From Gillisia hiemivivida (lineage in GTDB: Bacteria > Bacteroidota > Bacteroidia > Flavobacteriales > Flavobacteriaceae), in the NCBI RefSeq assembly GCF_007997295.1, contig NZ_VORY01000016.1:1-64000 (forward strand): DNA of 64,000 nucleotides, written 5' to 3'. Made by a program: the position numbers and the translations under genes. The stretch's first letter is position 1, and each line of letters opens with the position of its first letter. Positions 8,967-16,806 of this stretch are shown one piece after another. The notes under the pieces were generated by a model that was not told the origin of the DNA, did no database searches, and saw nothing but the letters and a program-made list of their open reading frames with translations.

Positions 8967-10136
8967 TTACTCCTTACTCGATTTGTTTTGCATTTCCAGG
9001 TCTTTATATTCAGCTAAAAGAAGATTCCAAAATTGTTCCCTTTCATAGTTAGCAGTAATATGAACTCTCGCATTCTTTTTTAAGCTCTCTAAAAGGATAG
9101 GATCATTTTGCAATTGACTCATTGCATCATATAAACTAATACTATTCTTTACAGGGATTATAATTCCATTTATATTATTCTCAATTATTTCGTTACAACC
9201 ATTGATATCGGTAACTATAGAAGGTAAATTCATAGCTCCTGCCTGCATAACAACATTTGGAAAGCCCTCTCTGTAACTTGGGAATGTGAGAATATCTGAA
9301 ATAGCCAAATAGGGCCGGACATCTTCTTGATAACCAACAGAAATAATCGCATTATGGGATTTTATGATTTCTAAATTAGAATCATCAATTGGATCCAGAT
9401 CACTTTCAAATGGTCCTACCAGCAATAACTTCACATCCGGAATAACTTCGTATAATTTTTTAAATGCTGTAATTAGTTCGTTAATCCCTTTTTCTGAAAC
9501 GATCCTTCCAATAAAAATATAGACAAGCTCATTCCTATTTATACTTAGTTCTTTTCTAAGCGTGTCATTATCCTTTTCAGAATACAACATTGGATCGAAA
9601 TATTTAGTATCTATTCCGTTTGAGCTTCCTTTTCCTAAAATTTTAAGCTTTTTGTTTGATGTGAATTTTTGATTAAGGATGATCTTTTTCAATCCAAAAG
9701 AATTAGGGTAAATCTTAGTAGCCAAGCTATAAGTAAGCTTTTCTACGAAATTTAAAATCTTTCTTTTAGTTCCTGTAGTTTCAAGCAAGGGTAATCCAGC
9801 CACTGTATGCAGTCTAATTGGAACTCCTGCTAATTTCGCAGCAAACATTCCAACAATTCCTGCTTTTGGAGTATGCGTATGTACAATTAGAGGCTTTTCA
9901 GTTATGAAATACCTATATAGCTTAAGCACCGCTTTTAGATCTTCAAGAGGTGTTATTTTTCGAGTCATATTGACCCAAAAAGTTTTTACAGAATTATCTC
10001 TCCCATACTTTTCAAGACGCTCTTTTTCTGCAGCTATCGCAATAACTTCGTAATGACTATTCATAAAGGAAAGTTGCCCTTCTAAAAGTTTCTCTAAAGA
10101 AAGCGGGATGGTGGTAATGCGTATGAGTTTGTGCAA
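8967..10136 (-). CDS. GT4 glycosyltransferase (PglA-like)
   Basis: The 389-residue protein has a GT-B fold of the GT4 family. The N-terminal domain (LIRITTIPLSLEKLLEGQL) is followed by VHTHTPKAGIVGMFAAKLAG. The C-terminal nucleotide-sugar domain carries YIFIGRIVSEKGI, and the donor site contains SYREGFPNVVMQAGAMNLPS. The second Glu of the usual EX7E motif is Gln here, as is common in PglA-like enzymes. It probably adds the second sugar to the primed lipid. A TGA lies two codons upstream of the TTG at 10134-10136 and no ATG precedes the conserved start, so TTG initiation is inferred. It is about 100 bp upstream of the PglC-like gene. Confidence 0.88.
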   Translation of the reverse strand: MHKLIRITTIPLSLEKLLEGQLSFMNSHYEVIAIAAEKERLEKYGRDNSVKTFWVNMTRKITPLEDLKAVLKLYRYFITEKPLIVHTHTPKAGIVGMFAAKLAGVPIRLHTVAGLPLLETTGTKRKILNFVEKLTYSLATKIYPNSFGLKKIILNQKFTSNKKLKILGKGSSNGIDTKYFDPMLYSEKDNDTLRKELSINRNELVYIFIGRIVSEKGINELITAFKKLYEVIPDVKLLLVGPFESDLDPIDDSNLEIIKSHNAIISVGYQEDVRPYLAISDILTFPSYREGFPNVVMQAGAMNLPSIVTDINGCNEIIENNINGIIIPVKNSISLYDAMSQLQNDPILLESLKKNARVHITANYEREQFWNLLLAEYKDLEMQNKSSKE

Positions 10137-10176
10137 ATGAAATCAGATTAAGTATCAAAATTGAAAACGAGAAGGA

Positions 10177-10184
10177 CAAATATA
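10177..10184 (-). promoter_or_regulatory. Candidate -7 promoter box TATATTTG
   Basis: This matches the Bacteroidota -7 consensus TAnnTTTG on the minus strand, about 40 bp upstream of the TTG start at 10136. I see no good -33 TTTG box at the expected spacing, so it is only a candidate. Confidence 0.35.
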
Positions 10185-10300
10185 TATTAACTGAATAAAT
10201 TTAGATTGATCATTAACATTAAATATATTAATTGAATCATACATTTGGATTACACCTTATAGAAAGCTAGAATCAAAATTATAATATTGCCAAGATATTT

Positions 10301-11533
10301 CTAAGCTGCATTTAACAATTGTTTAGAATCAATATTTAAAATTTCCCTAGATTTTAATTTTAACTGCTTTTCATGAGCCAAGTAATAATATATTACAAAA
10401 AAGATAAAATACATTATCATAGATTTCTGACGTATTATAATTCCTAGATTAGTCATGACGAAAGTCATGGCAAAAGAAGTAATTAAAAATAAGGCTAAAC
10501 TCATTTTAACATTAACTGGAGCAAATTTAATGAATTTAAGAAAATCCCATTTCACAATTTTTAAAAAAAGCAGTATATAGATCAAATTCTCAACAGAAAC
10601 TATAAGCCCTAAAATTCCTGGAGCATCAAAAAATAGGGGTCTAAACCAGAAACTAAATATTTTTTCTGGAAGAGAATATCCAGCCATATTTAAACCAGAG
10701 CCTGAATTGCTAAGTGAGTCTGCCCGGTTCGAAGTGAATTTCAGAAAATCTGAAATGAGATTGTTAGAGTTTTCAAGATTGACAACCGAAAGAATTGAAT
10801 TTTGAAGTAAAATAAGACTTAGCAAAAAAATGCCAACTGCAAAACTTTTTTGCTTCCAAGTAAATTTCCCTACCCCAGTTAGGAATCCGATTAGTGATCC
10901 TATTGCTAAAATCAGGAAAATGTGAGGACGAATATAAAAAACCAGCAATGAACCAAGTATTAAGGTAATAACACGTTCTTTTGGTTTGGAAATTGCATAT
11001 CCAAAAAGCATTAATCCTAAAAATATAAGGGCTCCTTTACCCAAAGAGGCCGTCCAGAAATGCATATTCGGAAGAAAAAGAATTAGGGTAAGCAAATCAA
11101 TTTTTTTAAACACTTTCACATCCAAAGGGATGTTTTCTTTAAAAAACAAGTATGCATAAACAAACCCCATAAAGCCAATCCAAGTAAAAAGCAACATCAT
11201 CATTTCATAGCTAAAGCCAAGATAATTGATGAAAGGGTAAGAAATGAATTTTATAAAAGTCGTTTCGGTTCCAAAAAACTCCAACCAGCCTTTGTTAATA
11301 TTCTGGGAAGCTTTAAAATATTTTATCGAATCTGACCTGTTGAAAAGAGCATAAATATAATATATACCTCCAAAACCTAGATGATACAAAGAAAGTACAT
11401 TCATCAGTTTCTTATTAAAAAAGGAGTGTCTAAATTGTAACTTGGAGAAAATTTGCTGATTCATAAAAAACAAAACCAACAATAATAAACCGGTTTGAAT
11501 TAAATTAATAAAGTCAATATCTAAAATTTCCAT
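10301..11533 (-). CDS. Multi-spanning membrane protein, putative Wzy-like polymerase (copy 1)
   Basis: The 410-residue protein has roughly ten hydrophobic helices throughout and no soluble domain. I cannot place it in a named family from motifs alone. A Wzy/EpsG-type polymerase is inferred from topology, size and context. It is clearly paralogous to 13029-14240: both share long blocks such as LLTLILF-PNMHFWTASLGKG, IRPH near the middle, FSFWFRPLFFDAPGILGLI and NLGIIIRQKSM. The acidic/polar loop with repeated Ser/Asn (NRADSLSNSGSG) precedes the FWFRP motif in both copies. The Arg-rich loops could form the catalytic site of a polymerase. It starts at an ATG. Confidence 0.72.
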   Translation of the reverse strand: MEILDIDFINLIQTGLLLLVLFFMNQQIFSKLQFRHSFFNKKLMNVLSLYHLGFGGIYYIYALFNRSDSIKYFKASQNINKGWLEFFGTETTFIKFISYPFINYLGFSYEMMMLLFTWIGFMGFVYAYLFFKENIPLDVKVFKKIDLLTLILFLPNMHFWTASLGKGALIFLGLMLFGYAISKPKERVITLILGSLLVFYIRPHIFLILAIGSLIGFLTGVGKFTWKQKSFAVGIFLLSLILLQNSILSVVNLENSNNLISDFLKFTSNRADSLSNSGSGLNMAGYSLPEKIFSFWFRPLFFDAPGILGLIVSVENLIYILLFLKIVKWDFLKFIKFAPVNVKMSLALFLITSFAMTFVMTNLGIIIRQKSMIMYFIFFVIYYYLAHEKQLKLKSREILNIDSKQLLNAA

Positions 11534-11862
11534 ACTTAACTATAATGTGTTAGCAGGACATTACAATTATAAGACCGCTTGAAAATAAATTTAAGCTTTC
11601 CGGACATTAAGCATAAGAACATACTATTAATCAATGCTTTAAGGATATTTGTTTTTTAATTTATTAAGCAAACTATATATCACGTGATCAAATTATCCCA
11701 CCAATGTGTGGAAATATTACATAATGTAAAAAAAAGTGAGGTTGTGATGGAGTGAAGAGTACGATGGTGTAACGCTGTAACCGACTGAAGGAGTGTCCGT
11801 GTGACGCTGTGATGAAGTAACGCAGTGAAGGAGTGACCCAGTAATGAAGTAAAGAATAAAAA
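11534..11862. other. Intergenic gap with 8-bp repeat array
   Basis: This is 329 bp between the deacetylase gene and the first polymerase-like gene. The part next to the deacetylase stop is the degenerate repeat array at 11736-11855. The rest is AT-rich and I see nothing else in it. Confidence 0.6.
11736..11855. repeat. Degenerate 8-bp array, GTRANGNN orientation
   Basis: The array includes units GTGATGAA, GTAACGCA, GTGAAGGA, GTGACCCA, GTAATGAA near its right end, in 8-bp register, with less regular units further left. It ends just 7 bp from the TAG of the deacetylase gene at 11863. It belongs to the same family as the arrays at 12945, 15268, 15513, 51145, 51854, 51912 and 53388. Confidence 0.8.
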
Positions 11863-12834
11863 CTAACGAGTTAACAAACCAACGTCATTCATTGTCACTG
11901 ATTGAAATCCGTATTTCTCATTACAAACTAAATAATGATTTAGAATTTCCTTTAAGTCGGCGAGGTTCTCATCAGGATTGTTTCCAAAATTATGAGGATG
12001 CCACCACAAATGGTAAATTTCATTATTTTTTGCTGCGGTTGTCATTTCCGATTTAATCCTTTCTAATTTTAGATCGTTGAAAAATTTATTTGCAGAATAA
12101 GGACGCAATAACCTGCTAGCTTTTTGAGCCAAGGGTTTTCCTTGTCCAACATTCAAATCTGTTAACTTGTATGATTTATTATTGGAACCTAAATATGCAT
12201 CGCCTGTTCTGAAAATTTTATTTGCTAGAGAATCATTTTGAGTGTCTTTCCAATACCAATCGGTTGGATTGGATCGCACATTTTCGATTCCTAATTCATA
12301 ACAAGCCTTTAAATATTCTTCATTGAATTGATTTCTCGGAAATACTAGGGATTTAAGTTCTATTCCCAGTTGTTTGGCGAGTTTTATAGATTTCTCTAGA
12401 TCGGCTTTGAAGGAGGCTAAAGTCTGACCTTCTTCCAGGCAATAATAATGTGAATAGGTATGGGTTCCAATTTCCTGATTAGGAGTTTTTTGGATTTGCT
12501 GAACAAGATCCTTTGCGAAGCAAAAAAATTCTGTCTCCGGCGAATTTAATGCTTTGCCATAATCATAAGCTGAAAGATTAGTGTTTTTATAATTTGGCAA
12601 AATTTTCGGTATATTATCCTCCCATTCCTCCCAATTTTTATTGAATAACATTCCCACGGTAGCCCATGTACAATGAATTTCATATTCTGAAAACAGGCCT
12701 AAAATTTCCGGAATAACTCTTCGCGTATTTTTAAAGTAAGTTTCCTTTTCTTTATAATTCACCTTGTCGAAAACTCCCCAAAGAAGTTCAAAGTCAAGAG
12801 AAATTACTAAAAAGCCGTTTATTGATTGGTTCAT
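11863..12834 (-). CDS. Polysaccharide deacetylase-family protein (NodB-like)
   Basis: The 323-residue protein opens with FLVISLDFELLWGVFD, a variant of the first NodB motif, in which Asp acts as base or metal ligand. It later has IGTHTYSHYY, the second NodB motif with two metal-ligand His residues, and a C-terminal YHLWWHPHNFG. It has no signal peptide or membrane helix, so it would act in the cytoplasm, perhaps on a lipid-linked or nucleotide-linked N-acetyl sugar. It sits between two paralogous polymerase-like genes, and array repeats flank it on both sides. The substrate is unknown. Confidence 0.82.
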   Translation of the reverse strand: MNQSINGFLVISLDFELLWGVFDKVNYKEKETYFKNTRRVIPEILGLFSEYEIHCTWATVGMLFNKNWEEWEDNIPKILPNYKNTNLSAYDYGKALNSPETEFFCFAKDLVQQIQKTPNQEIGTHTYSHYYCLEEGQTLASFKADLEKSIKLAKQLGIELKSLVFPRNQFNEEYLKACYELGIENVRSNPTDWYWKDTQNDSLANKIFRTGDAYLGSNNKSYKLTDLNVGQGKPLAQKASRLLRPYSANKFFNDLKLERIKSEMTTAAKNNEIYHLWWHPHNFGNNPDENLADLKEILNHYLVCNEKYGFQSVTMNDVGLLTR

Positions 12835-12856
12835 TCGTTGATTCGTTAATTCGTTT

Positions 12857-12895
12857 ACCCCCCAGCCCCCTAAAGGGGGAGAAGGAGATTTTTTT
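12857..12895. repeat. C/G-rich hairpin, part of composite repeat
   Basis: The element contains CCCCCTAAAGGGGG, a perfect short palindrome, followed by agaaggagattttttt. A near-identical copy lies at 15447-15483. In both places it is followed by 7-bp repeats, then 'caaataacac' or 'aaaataacac', then an 8-bp array. An intrinsic terminator is possible, but the T-run is displaced from the stem. Confidence 0.75.
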
Positions 12896-12903
12896 GTTTA
12901 CGG

Positions 12904-12924
12904 TTTTCGGTTCTCTGTTCTCTG
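12904..12924. repeat. Short 7-bp tandem repeat
   Basis: Three 7-bp units (ttttcgg, ttctctg, ttctctg) lie between the C/G hairpin and the 8-bp array. They are a shorter counterpart of the nine-unit repeat at 15185-15247. Confidence 0.65.
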
Positions 12925-12944
12925 TTTAATATTCAAAATAACAC

Positions 12945-13040
12945 AGTATTACTTCATCACAGCGTCACTTCTATACTCCTTCACTCTTTCACTCTTTCAC
13001 TCCATAACATCGTCACTTCATCACAGCGTTAGATCGTCAC
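12945..13040. repeat. Degenerate 8-bp array (NNCNTYAC) overlapping a gene end
   Basis: Units such as TTCATCAC and AGCGTCAC (12953-12968), and again TTCATCAC, AGCGTTAG, ATCGTCAC (13017-13040), are in 8-bp register. A less regular TTCACTC stretch lies between. The array runs 12 bp into the 3' end of the gene at 13029 and supplies its TAA stop. Confidence 0.8.
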
Positions 13041-14240
13041 AATTTTTCCCACCTCAAGTTCCTTTGCACGCTTAAACTTCTTCAATCTCAAAATCTTATC
13101 ATACTTTTTCTGGGCCAGGTAATAATAGATCACAAAAAATGCAAAATACATGACCATAGATTTTTGGCGCATAATGATTCCTAAATTGGACATTATAAAA
13201 GTCATTGCGAAGGAGGAAAGGAAAAATACCACCAAACTCATCTTTACTACGACATTTGAATTTTTTATAAAAGTAATAAAGTCTTTTTTTAAAATTTTTA
13301 CAAATAATAATAAATACATTAAATTTTCTACTGAGGTAATTAATCCAAGAATTCCGGGAGCATCAAAAAATAAGGGGCGAAACCAAAAGGTGAATAATTT
13401 AAGAGGTAATGGATAATTAGACATATCTACTCCTGAGCCCGACTCACTTAATGAATCTGATCTGTTATCAGAAAAATTACCGAAATCCTCAACCAAATCA
13501 TCAGAACCTTCCAATCCTGCTACCCCTAGTATGGTATCCTGGACCAAAACCAATCCTCCAATTAAAACGATATATATAAATAATTTTTTACCAAATGATA
13601 TTTTTTCCTTTCCACTCATATATCCAAGAACCGTACCCACTGCCACAAACATAAAAACATGTGGACGGATATAATATATTAATAATGAACCCAAAATTAA
13701 TAGTATAATTCTAGATTTTGGATTCTTAATAGCATAGGCAAATAGCATCAAACCAAGGAAAATAGGCGCACCCTTCCCTAAAGATGCTGTCCAAAAGTGC
13801 ATATTGGGAAAGAACAAAATTAAGGTGAGCAAATCAAATCTTTTGAAAACCGTGATCTTAACCGGAATATTTTCCCTGAAAAAAAGATAAGCATAAACAA
13901 ACCCTAAATATCCTAACCAGGCGAAAAACACCATCATCATTTCATAATTGAAGCCTAAGAAATTGATAAAAGGATAGGAAAGGAAATCTATGAAGGTAGT
14001 ACTTGTACCAAAATGCTCAAACCAATTAAGAAATTCATTTTGAGGTCTTTCATAATATGATCTGGAATCAGATCTATTGAACAAAGCGTATAAATAGTAA
14101 ACCAACCAAAAGAAAAGATGATAGAAAAATAATATATTCATTAATTTCTTAGAAAAGAATTTATGCTTCTTTTGGAAATTACTCAAAATGCCCTGAGTAA
14201 TTAAAAGCAAAATAATTATAAGAAAAATGGCTCCAAGCAT
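13029..14240 (-). CDS. Multi-spanning membrane protein, putative Wzy-like polymerase (copy 2)
   Basis: This 403-residue protein with about ten hydrophobic helices is a paralogue of 10301-11533. The two align over nearly their whole length (e.g. LLTLILFFPNMHFWTASLGK, YYIRPHVFMF, FWFRPLFFDAPGILGLI, SNLGIIMRQKSM). The polymerase function is inferred, as for copy 1. It lies immediately before the GNAT gene in the direction of reading (1 bp gap to that gene's stop). The last codons (IVTI plus stop) are written by units of an 8-bp repeat array, so the C-terminus may have been set by repeat invasion. It starts at an ATG. Confidence 0.72.
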   Translation of the reverse strand: MLGAIFLIIILLLITQGILSNFQKKHKFFSKKLMNILFFYHLFFWLVYYLYALFNRSDSRSYYERPQNEFLNWFEHFGTSTTFIDFLSYPFINFLGFNYEMMMVFFAWLGYLGFVYAYLFFRENIPVKITVFKRFDLLTLILFFPNMHFWTASLGKGAPIFLGLMLFAYAIKNPKSRIILLILGSLLIYYIRPHVFMFVAVGTVLGYMSGKEKISFGKKLFIYIVLIGGLVLVQDTILGVAGLEGSDDLVEDFGNFSDNRSDSLSESGSGVDMSNYPLPLKLFTFWFRPLFFDAPGILGLITSVENLMYLLLFVKILKKDFITFIKNSNVVVKMSLVVFFLSSFAMTFIMSNLGIIMRQKSMVMYFAFFVIYYYLAQKKYDKILRLKKFKRAKELEVGKIVTI

Positions 14241-14241
14241 A

Positions 14242-15183
14242 TTAAAATAATTCCAGGTCCCCTAAGGTGTAGGACCAATTGTTAAGCTGTAATAATTCAT
14301 GTTTTAAATTTGTGGTCAAATTCACATCTCTCAAGGTTAATACCGGACCATAGTTTCCAGAAAAACCTATTGCTAAATTTAAATCTGAAGAAGTTGTTAC
14401 AACTTGCGCACCAAGTTTCTTGGTCAATTCTTTTGCTCCTTTATTCAACTTTTCCAGACCTAAGTTGTTGATAAAAATATGCTCAGTTATTCGAAGTTCT
14501 TTAAAATACTTGTGTTGTTTTATATATCCTGCGATAAAAAAATCTTTATCTGCCTTGACCTCGTATTCTTGTAAAGGATTATTCTCATACCGCCAGGAGA
14601 GATATTCCGGAGATTTCAAAGTAAATAATTTATTTTTCTCAGCTTTTATTAAATTATATTTTGAGATCAACTCAATTAATTGAGCATCGGAACTATTATT
14701 GTTTATCCCATAGTTCCCGGGCTTTTTATTTCCAAACCAATTCAACGGATTAACAGAAATAATCCGGATCTTTAATTTATCCACTTCTTCCCAACCCATT
14801 TTCAGATATCCCGGTAAACTTTGGGTATTCGGGGTGTTAAAAATAAAATGATCACTTTGCTCCCTAGCAATTTCTATAGCTTTCAAAGTAAGTTTTTTAA
14901 AAACCCCTTTACCCTGGTGTTCGGGATGTGTTGCAGTATCTACTGCTCTCAATGTTGAAAACACCTGCTTACCCAATTGCCATTTCCATCTCATCAAAGC
15001 ACGAACCCCAATAAGTTTGTCATTTTCCACAGCCACCAAAACAAGTGATTTTCCAAAGGGATTTTCAATGTGTTTGTACCTCCACACCGCTTCCGTCTTT
15101 TTTGAGGAAGTTTCACCAAGGCTTGCCTTTAGTACCTCTAAAATTTCCGATATATCCAGTTCTGTAGCTTCTCTAATTTGCAT
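14242..15183 (-). CDS. GNAT-family N-acetyltransferase
   Basis: The 313-residue protein has an N-terminal GNAT domain with acetyl-CoA motif A ATHPEHQGKGVFKKL (around residues 88-102) and FNTPNTQSLPGYLKMGWEEV. A second half of similar size is unassigned. The same two-part layout appears in the protein at 39566-40447, which has FANPNRFSHPEFMKMGWKEK at the matching place. Both lie beside a polysaccharide deacetylase, suggesting acylation of a freed amino group during glycan synthesis. The ATG (15181-15183) directly abuts a nine-copy 7-bp tandem repeat, which occupies the ribosome-binding region. Confidence 0.82.
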   Translation of the reverse strand: MQIREATELDISEILEVLKASLGETSSKKTEAVWRYKHIENPFGKSLVLVAVENDKLIGVRALMRWKWQLGKQVFSTLRAVDTATHPEHQGKGVFKKLTLKAIEIAREQSDHFIFNTPNTQSLPGYLKMGWEEVDKLKIRIISVNPLNWFGNKKPGNYGINNNSSDAQLIELISKYNLIKAEKNKLFTLKSPEYLSWRYENNPLQEYEVKADKDFFIAGYIKQHKYFKELRITEHIFINNLGLEKLNKGAKELTKKLGAQVVTTSSDLNLAIGFSGNYGPVLTLRDVNLTTNLKHELLQLNNWSYTLGDLELF

Positions 15184-15184
15184 T

Positions 15185-15247
15185 TTTTCGGTTTTCAGTT
15201 TTCAGTTTTCAGTTTTCAGTTCTCGGTTTTCGGTTTTCAGTTTTCAG
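15185..15247. repeat. 7-bp tandem repeat (nine units) abutting the GNAT start codon
   Basis: Nine contiguous 7-bp units, mostly ttttcag with variants ttttcgg and ttctcgg, begin 1 bp from the ATG of the GNAT gene. In the mRNA they read as CTGAAAA/CCGAAAA units up to the start codon, with no separate Shine-Dalgarno sequence. Shorter 7-bp tracts occur at 12904 and 15484 in the same composite element. Confidence 0.9.
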
Positions 15248-15267
15248 TTTACTATTCAAAATAACAC

Positions 15268-15445
15268 AATATTACTTCATCACATGGTCACAATTTCACT
15301 CCATCACAACGTAACTTGTTTACCCTTCACTCTTCACTCCATAACATCGTCACTCTTAACCCTTCACACCTTCACAGCATCACTCCTTCACAGCATCACT
15401 CCTTCACTTTACGCAGCTTTACTTCATCACTCCGTCACTAAATTT
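15268..15445. repeat. Degenerate 8-bp array (NNCNTYAC)
   Basis: The array starts AATATTAC, TTCATCAC, ATGGTCAC, AATTTCAC, TCCATCAC in register. It later has AGCATCAC, TCCTTCAC twice in alternation, then AGCTTTAC, TTCATCAC, TCCGTCAC. A few units are damaged. The whole gap 15184-15575 is filled by repeats; I see no gene in it. Confidence 0.85.
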
Positions 15446-15446
15446 T

Positions 15447-15504
15447 ACCCCCCGCCCCCTAAAGGGGGAGAAGGAGATTTTTCTGTTTATTGTTTATTGT
15501 TCCA
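15447..15504. repeat. Second copy of C/G hairpin plus 7-bp repeat
   Basis: The C/G-rich block with CCCCCTAAAGGGGG and agaaggagattttt repeats the one at 12857-12895. It is followed by 7-bp units tgtttat, tgtttat, tgttcca (15484-15504) and then another 8-bp array. Confidence 0.75.
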
Positions 15505-15512
15505 AATAACAC

Positions 15513-15587
15513 AATATTACTACTTCATCACTACCTCACTCCGTTACAATTTTACTTCGTCACTTCATCACTCCTTCACTTCATCAC
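15513..15587. repeat. Degenerate 8-bp array overlapping the end of a GT4 gene
   Basis: From 15524 there are eight consecutive units in perfect register: TTCATCAC, TACCTCAC, TCCGTTAC, AATTTTAC, TTCGTCAC, TTCATCAC, TCCTTCAC, TTCATCAC. The last two lie over the final codons and the TGA stop of the gene at 15576. Confidence 0.9.
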
Positions 15588-16688
15588 AGATAAATAAATC
15601 TCCTCTAAAGAATCCACCATCCTTTTTAAGCTAAACGAATTCACTGCGCGTTCACGGGATGCTTTTTTATACTTGCTTAACTTTACAGGATCATCAATTA
15701 AGAACTGGCACAAATTTGAAAGTTTTTCCCAGTCTTCCACTTTGCATGTCAGTCCGTCCTGTTTATCGCGAATTACTTCTTTTATCCCTCCAGCGTTAGT
15801 AGAAACAATGGCACACTCCATACTCATAGCTTCCAAAAGGGCAATGGGCAATCCTTCAAAAGAGCTGCTCATCATAAAAATATCCATTGCAGAAAAATAA
15901 GGTTTAACATCGGTTTTTAAACCTGGAAAGAAAACTTTCTTTTCTAATTTCAATCTTATCAATTCAGCTTTGATCTCTTCTTCCAAAGGTCCGGCGCCGA
16001 CTATTATCCCATATACGTTTGGATTTTTAGCTTCAATTTCCTTAAAAACCTGTAACCATTCAACAAGTCTCTTCTGAAACCGGAAAACAGCCACATTTCC
16101 TATGACTAATGCGTTTTCGGGAATTCCCAATTCCTGCTTTGTTTTAATTCCCAAATCAGGATTTCTTCTGAATGAATCTGTATTGGCACCATTTAGAAGT
16201 GTTTTAACAGGAATTTTTGGGTTGATATTTTTCTTTATTGAACTGGTTACATCCTCTGAAACACCTAAAGCTAAACTCTGTGAATTAAACGTAAGTTTAT
16301 TTATTGTTTTAGTAGCTATATGATACCTCTCTTGCATATTATGCTCTGTATATACAACAGGAATTTTAGTTTTTGCAAAAACCAGTCTTCCTAAAAAGCC
16401 AGCCCAGGGTAAATGACAATGGATAAGATCTATTTCATTTGCTTTACAATAATCAATAATTCCGGAATACTGTTGCATTAATTTTATATTATTGGAAGCC
16501 GAAAAACAAGTTACCTTTCCCCCTGCATTTTCAATACTAGAGACCATCTGATCTTTCCACGGAAGAAAATAAATTGTATGAAACTCAAATTTGGAAGTAT
16601 CATGAATTTTTAAGGTTTCAGGCAACAACATTTCAGCTCCTCCTCTACCTAAAGATTTTATGATATGAAGAATTTTCACTTTGCTCAT
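15576..16688 (-). CDS. GT4 glycosyltransferase
   Basis: This 370-residue GT-B enzyme has an N-terminus LHIIKSLGRGGAEMLLPETL with the glycine-rich GGAE acceptor loop. It also has LIHCHLPWAGFLGRLVF, a linker with NVAVFRFQKRL, and a donor site SSSFEGLPIALLEAMSMECA with a full EX7E motif and STNAGGIKEVI. It should add one sugar to the lipid-linked unit; the sugar cannot be read from sequence. The last residues, SVMK and stop, are encoded by units of the 8-bp repeat array (15580-15587 and on). It starts at an ATG. Confidence 0.9.
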   Translation of the reverse strand: MSKVKILHIIKSLGRGGAEMLLPETLKIHDTSKFEFHTIYFLPWKDQMVSSIENAGGKVTCFSASNNIKLMQQYSGIIDYCKANEIDLIHCHLPWAGFLGRLVFAKTKIPVVYTEHNMQERYHIATKTINKLTFNSQSLALGVSEDVTSSIKKNINPKIPVKTLLNGANTDSFRRNPDLGIKTKQELGIPENALVIGNVAVFRFQKRLVEWLQVFKEIEAKNPNVYGIIVGAGPLEEEIKAELIRLKLEKKVFFPGLKTDVKPYFSAMDIFMMSSSFEGLPIALLEAMSMECAIVSTNAGGIKEVIRDKQDGLTCKVEDWEKLSNLCQFLIDDPVKLSKYKKASRERAVNSFSLKRMVDSLEEIYLSVMK

Positions 16689-16806
16689 GTATTAATCAAC
16701 TTAAAATTTCAAATAAAATTATTAACAAATAGAAACAGCTTTTGCCAGTGATTTTTTATTTTATAGATACACTCGCGATTGATAAAGATATTATAATAGG
16801 AAAAAA

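Noticed and set aside
15017-15634. A 205-codon plus-strand open frame rich in Ser, Phe, Leu, His and Thr
   Set aside because: Its middle is simply the translation of the 7-bp and 8-bp repeats and its ends lie antisense to two real genes; there is no recognisable protein.
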